From assembly GCA_007844125.1 (NCBI GenBank), contig CM017567.1:2516660-2580659 (forward strand): a DNA stretch of 64,000 nt. Direction: 5' to 3'. The position numbers were made by a program, and so were the translations under genes. Below the pieces are notes generated by a model that was not told where the DNA came from, did no database searches, and was given only the letters and a program-made list of their open reading frames with translations. Positions 12,401 to 25,200 of this stretch are shown in pieces; within the stretch, counting starts at the first letter, position 1, and each line of letters opens with the position of its first letter. Origin of the DNA: Sinonovacula constricta (lineage: Eukaryota; Mollusca; Bivalvia; Cardiida; Solecurtidae).

Positions 12401-15400
12401 CATGTGACAGAGCTTTTATGTTTGTGTTTCAGTCTCACATGGCCTCCTCACCGCAGAGCAGTAATTCCAACAGTCTTTCCGGCTATCCACATATTCCTCC
12501 ATATATATCTACCAAGACTGCAGGTCTACAGGTAAGTTTGATGGCTGCTGGTGTCAAAACGTTATGCTTGGTTAACAAAAAATAAAGTGAACCCCAAAAA
12601 GTCCACCAAAAAGCTACAGGACCTTTTTCATTGGTTGCCATGTGCATTCCTGAGCTTTTTTATATTATCATAAACTATTAAATATCAATTTCAACTGCTT
12701 TTACTTGTAATGGGGCGCCTGTGGCGTAGTGGTAGAGTCGGTGTTTTGAAACTCCTTACTGCTTAGCCCCTCACTGTATGAGTTCAAGTTCCGTTCGGGG
12801 CGAAGGACTTAATGTGAGAAGGTCTTCCAGCTGACTTGTAGTGCACCGGTGGTTCTACCTAGACATGCGTCTGGGGTCTTCCTCCACCAAAAAAGAATGA
12901 TGTTGCTGTAATGATCATCATGGTCTCTGCAATGTATTCTAAAAATAATCTAAAAAAATAGTTGCTATAACTTGTGACTTGTGGATATTCTGCAAGTTTA
13001 CATCCTTATAATGAAGTTTTTATTTATTGGCTTTAAGACATTAGGTAACCATATTGGCCTATATAATGAAAATGAAACATACTTAACATTACTGTTAGGT
13101 TGTTTGGCCTTTATAATGAAAATGAAACATACTTAACATTACTGTTAAGTTGTTTGGCCTATATAATGAAAATGAAACATACTTAACATTACTGTTAAGT
13201 TGTTTGGCCTACATAATGAAAATGAAACATACTTAACATTACTGTTAAGTTGTTTGGCCTACATAATGAAAATGAAACATACTTAACATTACTGTTAAGT
13301 TGTTTGGCCTACATAATGAAAATGAAACATGCTTAACATTACTGTTAAGTTGTTTGGCCTATATAATGAAAATGAAACATACTTAACATTACTGTTAAGT
13401 TGTTTGGCCTATATAATGAAAATGAAACATACTTAACATTACTGTTAAGTTGTTTGGCCTACATAATGAAAATGAAACATGCTAAACATTTAGTGTTGAG
13501 TTGTTTTGTTTTTCTTGTCTCTCTCTTTATTATTAAGATCTACATTAAACTATTTCCAACTATTATTTCAGACTGACCTGTCGTTGATGCATCTACAAGC
13601 CATGGAGAACGGCGTGACCAATGATAATGCTGAGAAGGATCAGAAGATAGATGAATTGTCACGGGTTAGTGAACAATGGGATGCATGTCTGGATGCATTG
13701 TTGACCTCAGTTTTTTTCTATCCTGCTACTCTTGTTAACCCATACATTTGTTGATAACCCATACTAAACCTTTACTAAACACATAGTTATACACAAATAA
13801 CTTTAAATACAAACACTTGGTTATACACAAATAACTTTAAATACAAAGGCAGTCTTCACGAATAAAATTTGAATTTACTGGGCCTTTTGGGTACAGCAAG
13901 CTAACACAGTCTACTGGACCAGACAAAATTATTACTGGACCAACCAAGATTTTTGCCAAATTCTGGTGGAGTCATTCCCTGATCCACTGTCTTTATGTGA
14001 AGTCTGCAATGATAACATAGATAACAAGACGTTTTGATGTAGACTAAGCAGCAAATTGTACAGATTCTAATATAACAGCTTCTGCTGTCTACTCTATAAA
14101 TATTTGCCTTGAGTATTGTTTGTTATTTTTGCATTACAGGCTAAGTGTTGATAACCCATTATAATAATATGGTTACTCTGGGTAGTTTTAAGCCTTTTTT
14201 ATGAGGCAAGTCCAGCATGGAAGTTATGTGTGATTAAAGGATTATCATACTGTTTATCCATTGCAATGAAAGAATTCAGAATGACAAGTCCTGATTTAAG
14301 AATGTAATGTCAGTCAGACTTGCACACTGATTGAGAACTTTGACGTAGGGAGGTCTGTCTTTCAGCTGTTATGTACAGGCAGTCCTACCCAGACATGTCT
14401 GGGGTCTTCCTCCATCAATAACTGGACGTCTTGAATTTGACAATATTTTTACCAGTGCCATGTAATGATAACATGAAAAACTTGTATAGTGTATATGGTT
14501 TAATCATAGAACGTCATGTCAATTTAAAGTGTAGCATGTATATAGGAATCAAATCTGATATGTATTTTAATATACTTTGAAAGAAAACACTTTAACTGCT
14601 TAACTTTTTTTATGTATTTCAAGTTTTTATTACTATTTTGTTCCAGCAAAATGAGGAATTGCGGCGTCAGTTAACAGCACAACAGAAATTAATAGAGAAA
14701 CACAAAGAAAACCTGCAGAAATGTTTAAATGTCAACAAGACTTTACTTATAGATAAGGTACGTGTGAGTATAATTCTTCATTTACATATAAATGTATATA
14801 TAAGTATTGATAACAAACTAGTGTTAGTGTCCACTTGAAGCAGATACAGTTCTGCCCTCACTGTGTATAGCACGCTGTGAACATCAGGCATGATGCCAAA
14901 CCTAGTCGCATTATGCTGACATTGGGTGGACCAGTCATGGAACTACCTTTATATTGAACTTTAGAAAAGAAGCTATTATTTCCGACAATTTTTAACAACT
15001 TTGATATGTTGTAACCTGTGGCCTCTCTTGTTTGGACTCAACGCTCTATTGATTGCGCTATCAGGTCTGGTTACATAAAAAAAATAAAAATAAAAAACAT
15101 TCTATGTATACATATGTACTTTGGAATGTAAAATTTATTTAATGTTTTTTTCATGATTTGCCAAAGCTCCTGTTGCTTCAGGGTAACTTTTGATGGCAAG
15201 GACATTGTAAGGTTGTTTGTATTTAACTGAATATTGTAAAAGGACAGGGAAAACTGGTTCTTAGAGTAAATACTATATATCATATAGAATTTTGCACTAA
15301 TTGGTGATGCAGACAATGGAATTGATTTCCATAAATGGGGGGTGCCCTTGGCCAAGCGGTTATAGTCGCTGACTTTTAACTCCTCAGCCCCTCACTGAGT

Positions 15401-18400
15401 GTGTTCGAGTCCCGGTCGGGGCGAAAACTTTCATGTTGGGGAGGTTTTCCCCCTATCCCGCGATGTGCCAGTGGTTATGCCCAGGCATAACTCTGGGGTC
15501 TTCCTCCACCAATAATTAGCTCAAAGTCTCCAATATAACCATAATTGTGTTGATGTGATGTAACAAAAAATGAATCAAACAATATCTGTAAATGAATTTA
15601 ATATTTTACAACCCAGTAGATTTAAATAGGAAAAAATATAGAATTATATGTTTTCTGGCCATTGCTGATTTTTAAATAAGTACAGGTATAATTCATTTTT
15701 TATTTGTAAAAACTGTGTCTCATCTCATGACATTCCTCTATTTTTTACAACTTTTTCTCAAATGCCAAAAAATGATGAAAATCCAACATACATGGTGTGC
15801 TCTGTTCAAATAAATCGCTGAAATTTCGAAATAACGACAGCATGTGGCTACATAATTTAAGCTTAGGCTACTGACTTTATCAGATACAAGTCCGATCTAG
15901 GCTCAATTTTGTTCGGTTAAAACATAATGCCTAACATAATTTTTAATTCTGAAAGTGCTTTGGTTGTATGGACAATAACAGGTACAACTTGTACAGTGTA
16001 CAGTTCAGCTGTATTAAAATTGTTGTTTATACAACGATTTTCCAAATTACAAGAACTAGCGTGGACATTTTGTCTTCTTAAAGGGACAGGGAGTAAAAAA
16101 CAACTTAAAAACATGCACTAGTGTAAGAGATAGAGTTTTCTCTGCATTGTAATGACATTTACTTTATGCACTTGTTACTTTTTCCTGCTAGGTTCAAAAT
16201 GACCAATTGTGCTGAGAAATTGTTTTTCCTATGCTTTCTACATCATATACTGTTGTAAGAAAGGATGATGTTTTGTAACTTACCTTTTACAGAGTGGTTT
16301 AGAGAAAAAGACAACGAGACAGAAGAGTATGGAGAACCGGTTACGACTTGGACAGTTTGTAACCCAGAGGCAGGGGGCAACGTTTGTCGAGAACTGGGTC
16401 GATGGATGGGCATTCACAGATCTCATGAAGTAGGTCATCTTGTTAATATTGGTATTGTTATTTCTTTTAAAGATGTTATATACAAGTCAGTCTTGCTTGA
16501 TGTTATATGTAGTCTTAGATTATTTTCCTATATATGTATATGGAAAAATATAAATACCATTTTGCAAATGATTATTCTAGACTTAAGCTGTATTTGAAAA
16601 TGTTGTTATGGATTTTTTTATTGGTACTTTAATATGTGCTTGTTCTAACGACTTCCTGCAATACTGTGACTACAATATGCATTGACTTAACACATGTCCA
16701 TGAGCATCCCTTATGCTTTTTAGATATTGTTAGAATGTTAAAAGATTTTCATAAGAAAGAAAAGGTCATAACTGAAGGACTGAATTTTATCAATGCTTTT
16801 ATGCCTTACAAACCTTCATCAGGTTAAAATGTGTTGATGTGACCCCAAAGTTAGAAAATGTCAAAAACGTCAGCCAATTTTTATACAAATAATACATAAT
16901 CAACATTAATACTAAAATGCAGTAGAAAAGTTTTGTATTTACAAAGCTTGAAAGAAAGATATGTTCTTACCTTATTACAAAGTATTAAAAAAGAAAAAGG
17001 TGGATTTTTTTTGCTTAGTTTTTCAAATAACTAAATGACTTGTATGTTAAGGGTGTGAAACTCCAGATCTTTTGTTAAATGTATTGTTTTCTAATTTCCA
17101 GGCAACAAGAAAGAATAGGGCTAGAACGAGAAGAGATTGAGAAACAGAGAAAAGTGTTGCTTAAGAGAAAACCCACATCAATATCAAAGACTGCCAAAGA
17201 CAATTTCCTCAAGCCTGGTAGTGAAAAAATGTAAGCAGTTTTTTTTACATAACAGCAGAATGTTAATTATACCATACTTCCTACTGAGTATAGCCTTTTT
17301 ATGCCTTTTGAAATTACTGTTAAGGACAAAGCACATGATTAACTTTTGCTGATGAATTCATAAAAAAATGCAAAGTGTGGAATTTTTTTTATCCGAGTTT
17401 GATATAAACTGAATGGCACATCTATGTTTGATAAAGACGATCAATGTGAACCACAGTATTTATTGAAAATGACGAAGAATAGAATTACTGTAACACCACA
17501 TAGTTCTTGGGATCCACAATATTAATTGGAACTTTTATAACTTAATTTTTACTTGAAAACCACATTTTCTATGTGAAGCACCTAGTAATTGTAAAACCAT
17601 AAAGTTTATGCCAGGCACATTCTTTTGTAAATCTACACAATATAAATCGTTATTGTTAATGTAAAACCTTGTAAAATAATACACATCATGTTGATATTGG
17701 TCTAGGTTGACGCTAGGGGAGTTTTATGAACGTGATGAGATCATGAAGCTCCGACAAGCGGCCTTGAAGAAGGAGGACATTGATTTACAACTTGAACTTG
17801 AAAAATTGGAGCGTGAACGCAACCTACATATACGGGAGCTGAAACGCATCCACAATGAGGACAACTCTAGGTAACATACATTTTATACCCACACCACAGA
17901 CAGGTATATGACTTTATAGGTCTTGCTTTCCAAAATTAAATATTTTATACACTACCAAAATTAGAAATTTTAAGCACTCTACTTTCTGTTGTAATGTCTT
18001 TATATGAGTAATTTATTTGGTCAGTCAACCGATCAAGAAAACGGTAACTAACGGGAATATCAGGGTAGTAGAGATTAAATTTACATTCAATAACAGCTCT
18101 TTTTCTTTCTTTTTTTTGAATTGCAACCTTTTTATTTTGATTTTTTTATACAGTCCTGCAATTTAATGTAGACAGTTTGTCTTTCACAGTCATGGTTATT
18201 TAGCTATAACTAATTGTTACTTCATTTACATAAAAGGACATCGTAATCAGCACCATATGATCTATCAAGTGTTGGTGTGTTGTAACCTAAAATACAAATA
18301 CATGGGTATTTACAATACTCCAAATAAATGACTTTCCTTTTAGGCTCTTAGGCTCAATTCTTCTTTCTGGTCAGTCCCAGGCCTGGCAGACTGATGTAAA

Positions 18401-19198
18401 CAAAAATGGTATAGGAAGGGCCATGACATATGCTGAGAATATAGGGGTAGATCCATGTCTGGTTAGCTGATAGTCAAATGATGCAACTGTGTATCAGGTC
18501 AGGTGTTCCCTGCATGCTGTCACAGTAAAGGCAGCACTATAGCTGCATCAAGTTAACAGTGAAGGGATGACTAAAAGAATGGTGGTTGGATGTTCTACCC
18601 AACAAATTGATAATACAAAACCTCATTTTTATTTAAATTTCTATACTGTTGGTGCTCATTAGAAATTTCTTAACATGATAGCTTCATTACTCGCAGCAGG
18701 GACTGATTGACAAGTCATGGATATTTTGTTAAATATATGTCAGAATAATGAATGTAAATAATGAATATATGTCATAATAATTTTCTCTCTTCATCGAAAC
18801 ATCTGGTTACTCAGGATATGATTATAACTTGTCAGAACACTTTAATACTATGCTTATGAATTATTAAGCAAGCTGCAACTTAAGTTTATGTTGTTTAACT
18901 TTATCACTCTACATTTATTGATGAGCAATACATAGTCTTAGTTATTAGCCAACAATTCAAGCTAATATAAAAAGGACTAATTGCTAGAGACTTAGTAGCA
19001 AATAGTGTAGATTGTGATCAACCAGATCCCAGCTTGTCTGAACATACAGTTTTTGTCTAAGTCAGATGACTGTGCTTATCAGGTTAAGAGTTCAAAACGG
19101 TATTTTGCTTGCTTGTTGTTTTAAATTCCCCACATTATGTTTATATTTATTTTCTTCATTGATAAGGTTTTTGCATTGATTCTATGTTACATCTACTA

Positions 19199-19229
<31 letters not shown>

Positions 19230-22200
19230 TATTTTGGGGCAACTTTATATTGGATAACCTGAACGTATTACTAAATAACTTAGTTGTATGTCTTATAATT
19301 CTTTTTATCTCCACTTGTGGTGATGACGGGTTTCTGTTTTTCCAGATTTAAAGAGAATCCAATCCTCAATGAGCGCTACTTGTTGTTGAATCTCATCGGC
19401 AAGGGAGGGTTCAGTGAAGTTCACAAGGTAAGTGGGAGCTAGATTGCCATCTGCCTGTCTATCCTGGGACACAATTTTGTCTGGGCTTTTTTGTTGTTGC
19501 TAGTTTGGCATCAGTTTTAATGAAACTTCACAGCTATCTTTAGTACATGAGAACCTGTGTATCTGCTTTGTGGCAGACAGATATCTTTTAACGGTATTTT
19601 CGGATGTTGATATAAGAGAGATTTTTTAACGAGGAGCAAGTTGGGGTATTTGTTTACAGTTATATTTTTAGGAGGATTGTATTGTGTTTGCTGGGTGATC
19701 ATTTCATTGTCTCAAAACCTGCAGCACATGCAAGCTATGGAGCTGTTGCTTTCATATTTATGCTATTTTTTCCCAATTATTGTGAAATAGATCAAGATTA
19801 GGTGTCAGATTTGCTAAATTTTTGGCTTTGAATATATAGTTTGCTGATGCAGTGTAAATGTTGTCTTACAATCGTTAAACTTTTATACTACCTGAATCAT
19901 GTCTTGTGATCCCAATGCAACAAACATAAACATCAGTTTTACATCAGAGTGTACACAGTGTACATAAAGGCTTTTGGTTGCATATGTCAGACTATCCAGG
20001 GGTTCTAGTTGATAAGGTTAAATAACTTCCACAAATCGGCAGTTTTTAACAGGTTAATCATCAGGTTGCCTCAGTACATCTCAGTATACAGTAAATACAC
20101 TACTAAAGTTAGCTACAAGGCTATCTTTCATGAAAAGTTATTAAACCTTTGGATTTTAAACTACACATGGAGCTTTACTTATGTTTACTACTCTAGCAAG
20201 TCCTGAAGATGTAGACAGCAATGTGTCTCCAGTGTAACTAACAGTGTTGTTGTTTTGCTTTTGGCAGTGATGATAAAACTAGGAGAATTTGTTTTTAGTT
20301 TAGACATATTATTCCTTTCATTGAGAGCTAGAAGGGGTCCAGGAGCGTCCATGGCAAGCAATAAGATTCTTCGGCTTGTAACATCTCAACCGCACACTGC
20401 ACGGATTCAAGTCCTGGCAGGGGTCAGAACTTTCATGTTGGGGAAGTCTTTCAGCTGACCTGCAGTATGCCAGTAGTTCTATCAAGACAGGACTGGGGTC
20501 TTCCTCTACCAATTATTAGCTGGACCTCACCAAGATATGACAATTATTCTGTCTGTGTGATGTAATAGGAAAACAACAACAACAAAACAGACAGGGCCAC
20601 TGGCATGCACAATATTTTTGCTGATTATTCCTGGATATTCCTTATCAGTGGACAGTTTTTATGTTATCCTTATGTTATTTTTATTGTTTGCCAGGGATTT
20701 GACTTGAAGGAGCAGCGTTATGTAGCCTGCAAGATCCATCAGTTGAATCGGGAATGGAAGGATGATAAAAAAGCTAACTATATAAAGTAAGTCATTTTTT
20801 AGCTCTTATTTAAAAGTTAACCTGGCTGGGCAATCAGTAGGGTGTCAGCTCCAGACATGAGATTTCATCCCAGGGTGCGACATACCAAATCGTTAAAAAA
20901 ATGGTGGTCATATTATAGTTTCCTTCTTAATTCATTAGCAGATATAAGGGTAGTTTCACAACAGGTTGGCTCGGTGTCGGGCTAAGTGACTAAGTGTTCA
21001 AGGCATATTATGCACAAGAAAGGCAGCACTATATCTGTTTCAAGTGGACTCTATCCCCAAATAGCTGAAATTGTGTACGGCAGACTATAATTCCAACAAT
21101 CTTATTTTAATGTTACTTTTTAACATAATGAGTTACATAAAAAAGCTATGAAGTTGGTAATATATAAAAAAGCTATGAAGTTGGTAAAATAACAGCCCTG
21201 AAGTTATTTATGCCCAAAGGCCTTATTTACTAGGGCAAAACATTGACTGGAAAAAGACAATAGGCTTTAAATCCTTTCTGTAAGCCATTTTGTTGAATGT
21301 TGACATAATATTTAGCTGTTGACTTTCTGGTTTTAATTTACTAGGCTGGTTCTCGATTTTCAGCCCAGTAAACAAAGCTGGAAAGATATTTATGCACATG
21401 TACAGCCATATCAGTTGTAATAACTGCCATTTTATGACTATTTATAGTAAAAATATGTGTTTTATTAATTTAGTCTGCTAAATAAACAAGGCTAACAAGC
21501 ATTTTCTTTTCAGTTTTAATTTATATTGTTTATATGTTTCAGGCATGCATTAAGAGAGTATAAAATCCATAAAAGCTTGGACCATCCACGGATAGTAAAG
21601 CTATATGATGTGTTTGAAATAGACAATAACTCGTAAGTGATCTAATTCTGTGTGTCTTCATCTGGTATTAAATTTTGGATAAGACCATCTTGACAACAAG
21701 TTTGAAATGAATCTTTTACAACAATTGATTAGTAAATTTTGAAAGTTGAGCAAGTTAAAAAGATTTTTTCAAATTTCCAAAAGAGTATGCCTGTGTTGTA
21801 GTGGTAAAGTCGCTGATTTGTAATTCCTCTGACTGCTTAGCCTCTCACCATGTGGGTTCGAGTCCAGTCCTAGGTGAAGGACTTAATGTAAGAAAGTCTT
21901 CTAGCTGACCAGCTGTGTGCTAGTGGTTCTACCCAGACATGTGTCTTGGGTCTCCTCCACCAAAAAGCTGGATGTTGCTGTAATGGTCGCTGCAGTGTAT
22001 TTCAAAAAATAAAAAACAAACAAACAAAAAAACCATCAAACTTTCACTAAAATCTATTGTACAATTAGGAAGTCCTCCTGTGATGACATTTATTGGATAA
22101 ATAAGTCTTAAATTTAAATATGTGTTACATTTGTGCTTATAAACTTTCAATGAAGAGAAAACTTTTTTCCTATTAACATAAACATAGAAATTGTGACTTA

Positions 22201-25200
22201 CCCCTTGATGCTTGTCCGGAGCATACCTTTGTAACCATGTGAAGGCTCACTTCAAACTAACCTAAACATACCTTGTTTCCTATTCAACCTATTCAATATT
22301 TTATCAATGAAGGCAGATGGAAATTAATTTGGAATTGTCCTTGGTAGAAAGAGCCTAATAATAGGGAAAATGATTCTATGTGAATGCTGTGATGTTTCAC
22401 TGTCTACGAAAGTAGTTACGGCCTTGTGATTAAAAAAACAAGATGACTTAACACTTTATCGTCAATAAGTCAGTAGTGCTATGGTTGAATAAAACATTGT
22501 AAACAGGTTTATCATAGTAGGAAAATGATGCATGCCAAATGGTATGATGTTTTGCTGTCTTTTTCTGCAGTTGAAGGAGTTATGGCACTTGGACTAAAAA
22601 AAATGTCATCATCACTTTAATGCAATTTTGTTACCTTATCACTGTCTGTTCTGGACCTGGTAGTGCATCAGCTTCAGGTTCGGGAGGTCCAAGGCTGAGA
22701 CGTACCAAAGTTGTTAAAAACGGTAGTGGTATGGCTCCCTTGCTAACGCACAAGCAAATATAAGGGTAATTCCACAACTGATTGGCTTAGTGTCAGGATG
22801 TTACTGGGTGTGGTATCATACCAGGTGTTCAAGGCATGCTATACACAGTGAAGGCAGTGTTATATCTGCTTCCAATGGACACCATCTGCAAATAATGTTG
22901 GTGGGACAATAAACCCAGTAAACAAATATCACAATCTAGAGAAAAAATGAGCAAGCATTTGTTAAACTTGATAGGGACATTGGTTATCACAAGTAGATAC
23001 TATTTTAATTTTTTTTAATTTTATTCCTACATTCTACAACATATCTGCAAGGGTCCTTTACATGCATCCACACTCAAACCTTATATTATCCCAGTTAAAA
23101 GAAAGAATAGGAATGAAAAGTCTACTTCAGAATTGTTTCTGAATACCTCTTGTTAAATATCTCTTGTATTTTTCTGATTTTTATTTATCATTTCTGACTG
23201 CTTGACAGGTTTTGTACAGTGTTGGAGTTCTGTGAAGGCAATGACCTGGACTTCTACCTGAAGCAGAACAAGTTTATTCCGGAGAAAGAGGCGCGCTCCA
23301 TCATCTGCCAGACTGTCAGTGCCCTCAAATATCTCAATGAAATAAAGCCACCTGTGATTCATTATGACTTAAAGCCAGGTAATTGATTTATTTTTAGCCT
23401 TGCTTCTAGGTCTCGTTTAATCCAATTCTCAAGGTGGTAGAGCGTCGGCTTGCGGATTGGGAGGTCGTGGGTTCAAACCCTGGCCCGGTCAAACCAAAAA
23501 CTTTAAAGTTAGTAGTAATGGCTTCCCTCCTAACGCTAAGGGGACAGCATTACGCCTGACTCGTCGGTGTCAGTATCATGGACAGCCGGATTCAGTCCCT
23601 GGGCACCTCATTAGTGCCCCTGTGCTAAAATGATAGAAATGTCGCTGCACAGTATCAGCAAAAATGCCGGCTTATCCCATCCAATCACAATTCTCAAATG
23701 TCCTTTTTTTCTTAAATAAAACCACCTATAAATCAGTATGATCAGGTAGTTTATGTTTTTTACTTACTAGGTTTAGTTTAATCATTTACTTGAATGTCAG
23801 CAAAATTAAGCTATTAGACCTTATCCAGTTGGTTTTTGATCCAAGAAAACCTTTGATGAAGACAAATGTTTTGACTTAGATGTAGACAGTGGCATTTCTC
23901 TTTTGAGAACAATGCAAGTTGCAATGTTTTTGACATTGCACACAATAAAATAATGTTGTTTTTTCAAACCAAGACTCTAAAAAATACTGTGTGTCCAAGA
24001 GGATGCAAGAAGATCTTCAGGTTGAATCAACCATAAATAGGTGCAATTTAGGTAATACATTTGCCTAAGCTGAATTAACTTGTTTTGCAGTTTATTTGTT
24101 TTTATGATTATTATATGATTATCATTTTCATCCCTAAAAATATATATAACTTTATTGTCAAAGGGAAAACAAGCTCTTGTACTTGAAATGTTAATGTAGA
24201 GTTGCAATACTTTCTGTGATTTTCTAAATACCTTCAGCAATCTTCAGCTAATATTGTCATTTTGTATTTTTCAGGCAATATATTGCTTGGCCATCCAAAC
24301 GCCAGTGGATGTAAGTAGTTCATTGTTTTACTAAAGACATAGTTGATTGTATGATATTTTACTTTATTTACAATTATTACATGATTTTGGAGTTTAATCT
24401 GAATTTTAATCTTGAACCTTTTTGTGTTGGTTAGAGTTGGTAGAAGGTAGTTGGGGTGGGTGGGTCTAGCCAGCTGGTTACAGCCTTAGGCTGCCATGGT
24501 ATCAGGAAAGGAGTGGGGATTAGAGTGTTACTGAACAATGGCAATGCAGCAAGCCCAAATATGTATCAAGTTTGACTTATTGTTTTACGACCTCTTCCCC
24601 TATGATATCACTGTATAATAAACTTACAGAGTGCCCAGCTGTGATCTGACAGCATGGTGTTATCTTTGGGGCCACAGACTTGATAACATGAAGTCCTCAT
24701 TGTGTTAAGTCTAAGATCAAGCAAGGCAACTCAGAAAAATGTAAGGGGAAAACACAAGAAGCCAGCTTTCTTTATTTAAATGCTGGTCAGATAGAAACAC
24801 TAGTGACACTGAAGTAGGGATGTTTGTGGGCAACTTGTTAACCATTCACAGCTTTGCCACATTGGTTAAAATCTGTGCAAACACTTTTATTGTGGAGACC
24901 ATCAGACCAGTGGTGCACTGGTGGAAAAATTGTCAGGGGGTTTCCCTCCACTAATTATAACTGAAAGTCACCATAATTACTGCTACTGTGTTATATAGCA
25001 TAGACAAAAGAAAATAATTTCAGAAAAAAATTCAATTCAACAGTAAAGAAGAACAAAAACATTTGTGTTAGAAATGCCAAATATAATATAATACATATTG
25101 CAGCTTCCTTACTGACAGGGAACACCCCTGTGAGTGGCGAGATCAAGATAACAGACTTTGGTCTCAGTAAGATCATGGATGATGAAAGTGCCTCCCCAGA

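Larger units (their letters stand above)
599..12432 (+). other. TLK intron after exon a (11.8 kb)
   Basis: No conserved coding sequence recognised. It holds a degenerate SINE-A-like stretch, a 113-bp tandem repeat, a 48-bp minisatellite, a 762-bp inverted-repeat element, SINE-A and SINE-B copies, a (TA)n tract and, at its end, the tandem duplication of the exon b acceptor. Long stretches (for example 600-2230, 4710-6100 and 10180-11390) are AT-rich with nothing I can name. Confidence 0.7.
12532..17705 (+). other. TLK introns between exons b and g
   Basis: The intron after b holds a SINE-A and the 50-bp tandem array. The intron after c holds a SINE-A 3' fragment and a short region with repeated CTACTGGACC / TTACTGGACC words (13910-13950). 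The intron after d holds a reversed SINE-C fragment and a full SINE-A. Introns after e and f are AT-rich with no recognised element. Confidence 0.65.
17871..23208 (+). other. TLK introns between exons g and k
   Basis: The intron after g has a SINE-C fragment, repeat-D fragments (about 18920-19090) and an (AT)n tract. The intron after h has a SINE-A copy. The intron after i has a SINE-C. The intron after j has a SINE-A and a SINE-C. The remainder is AT-rich without coding signal. Confidence 0.65.

Noticed and set aside
13506..13754. 82-codon frame starting upstream of TLK exon c
   Set aside because: The reading frame is that of exon c, but the extra residues on both sides come from intron. 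The acceptor at 13571 and donor at 13665 define the real exon.
15337..15425. Possible tRNA gene (good A and B boxes)
   Set aside because: No closing acceptor stem, and the sequence continues into a SINE-A body shared with other copies.
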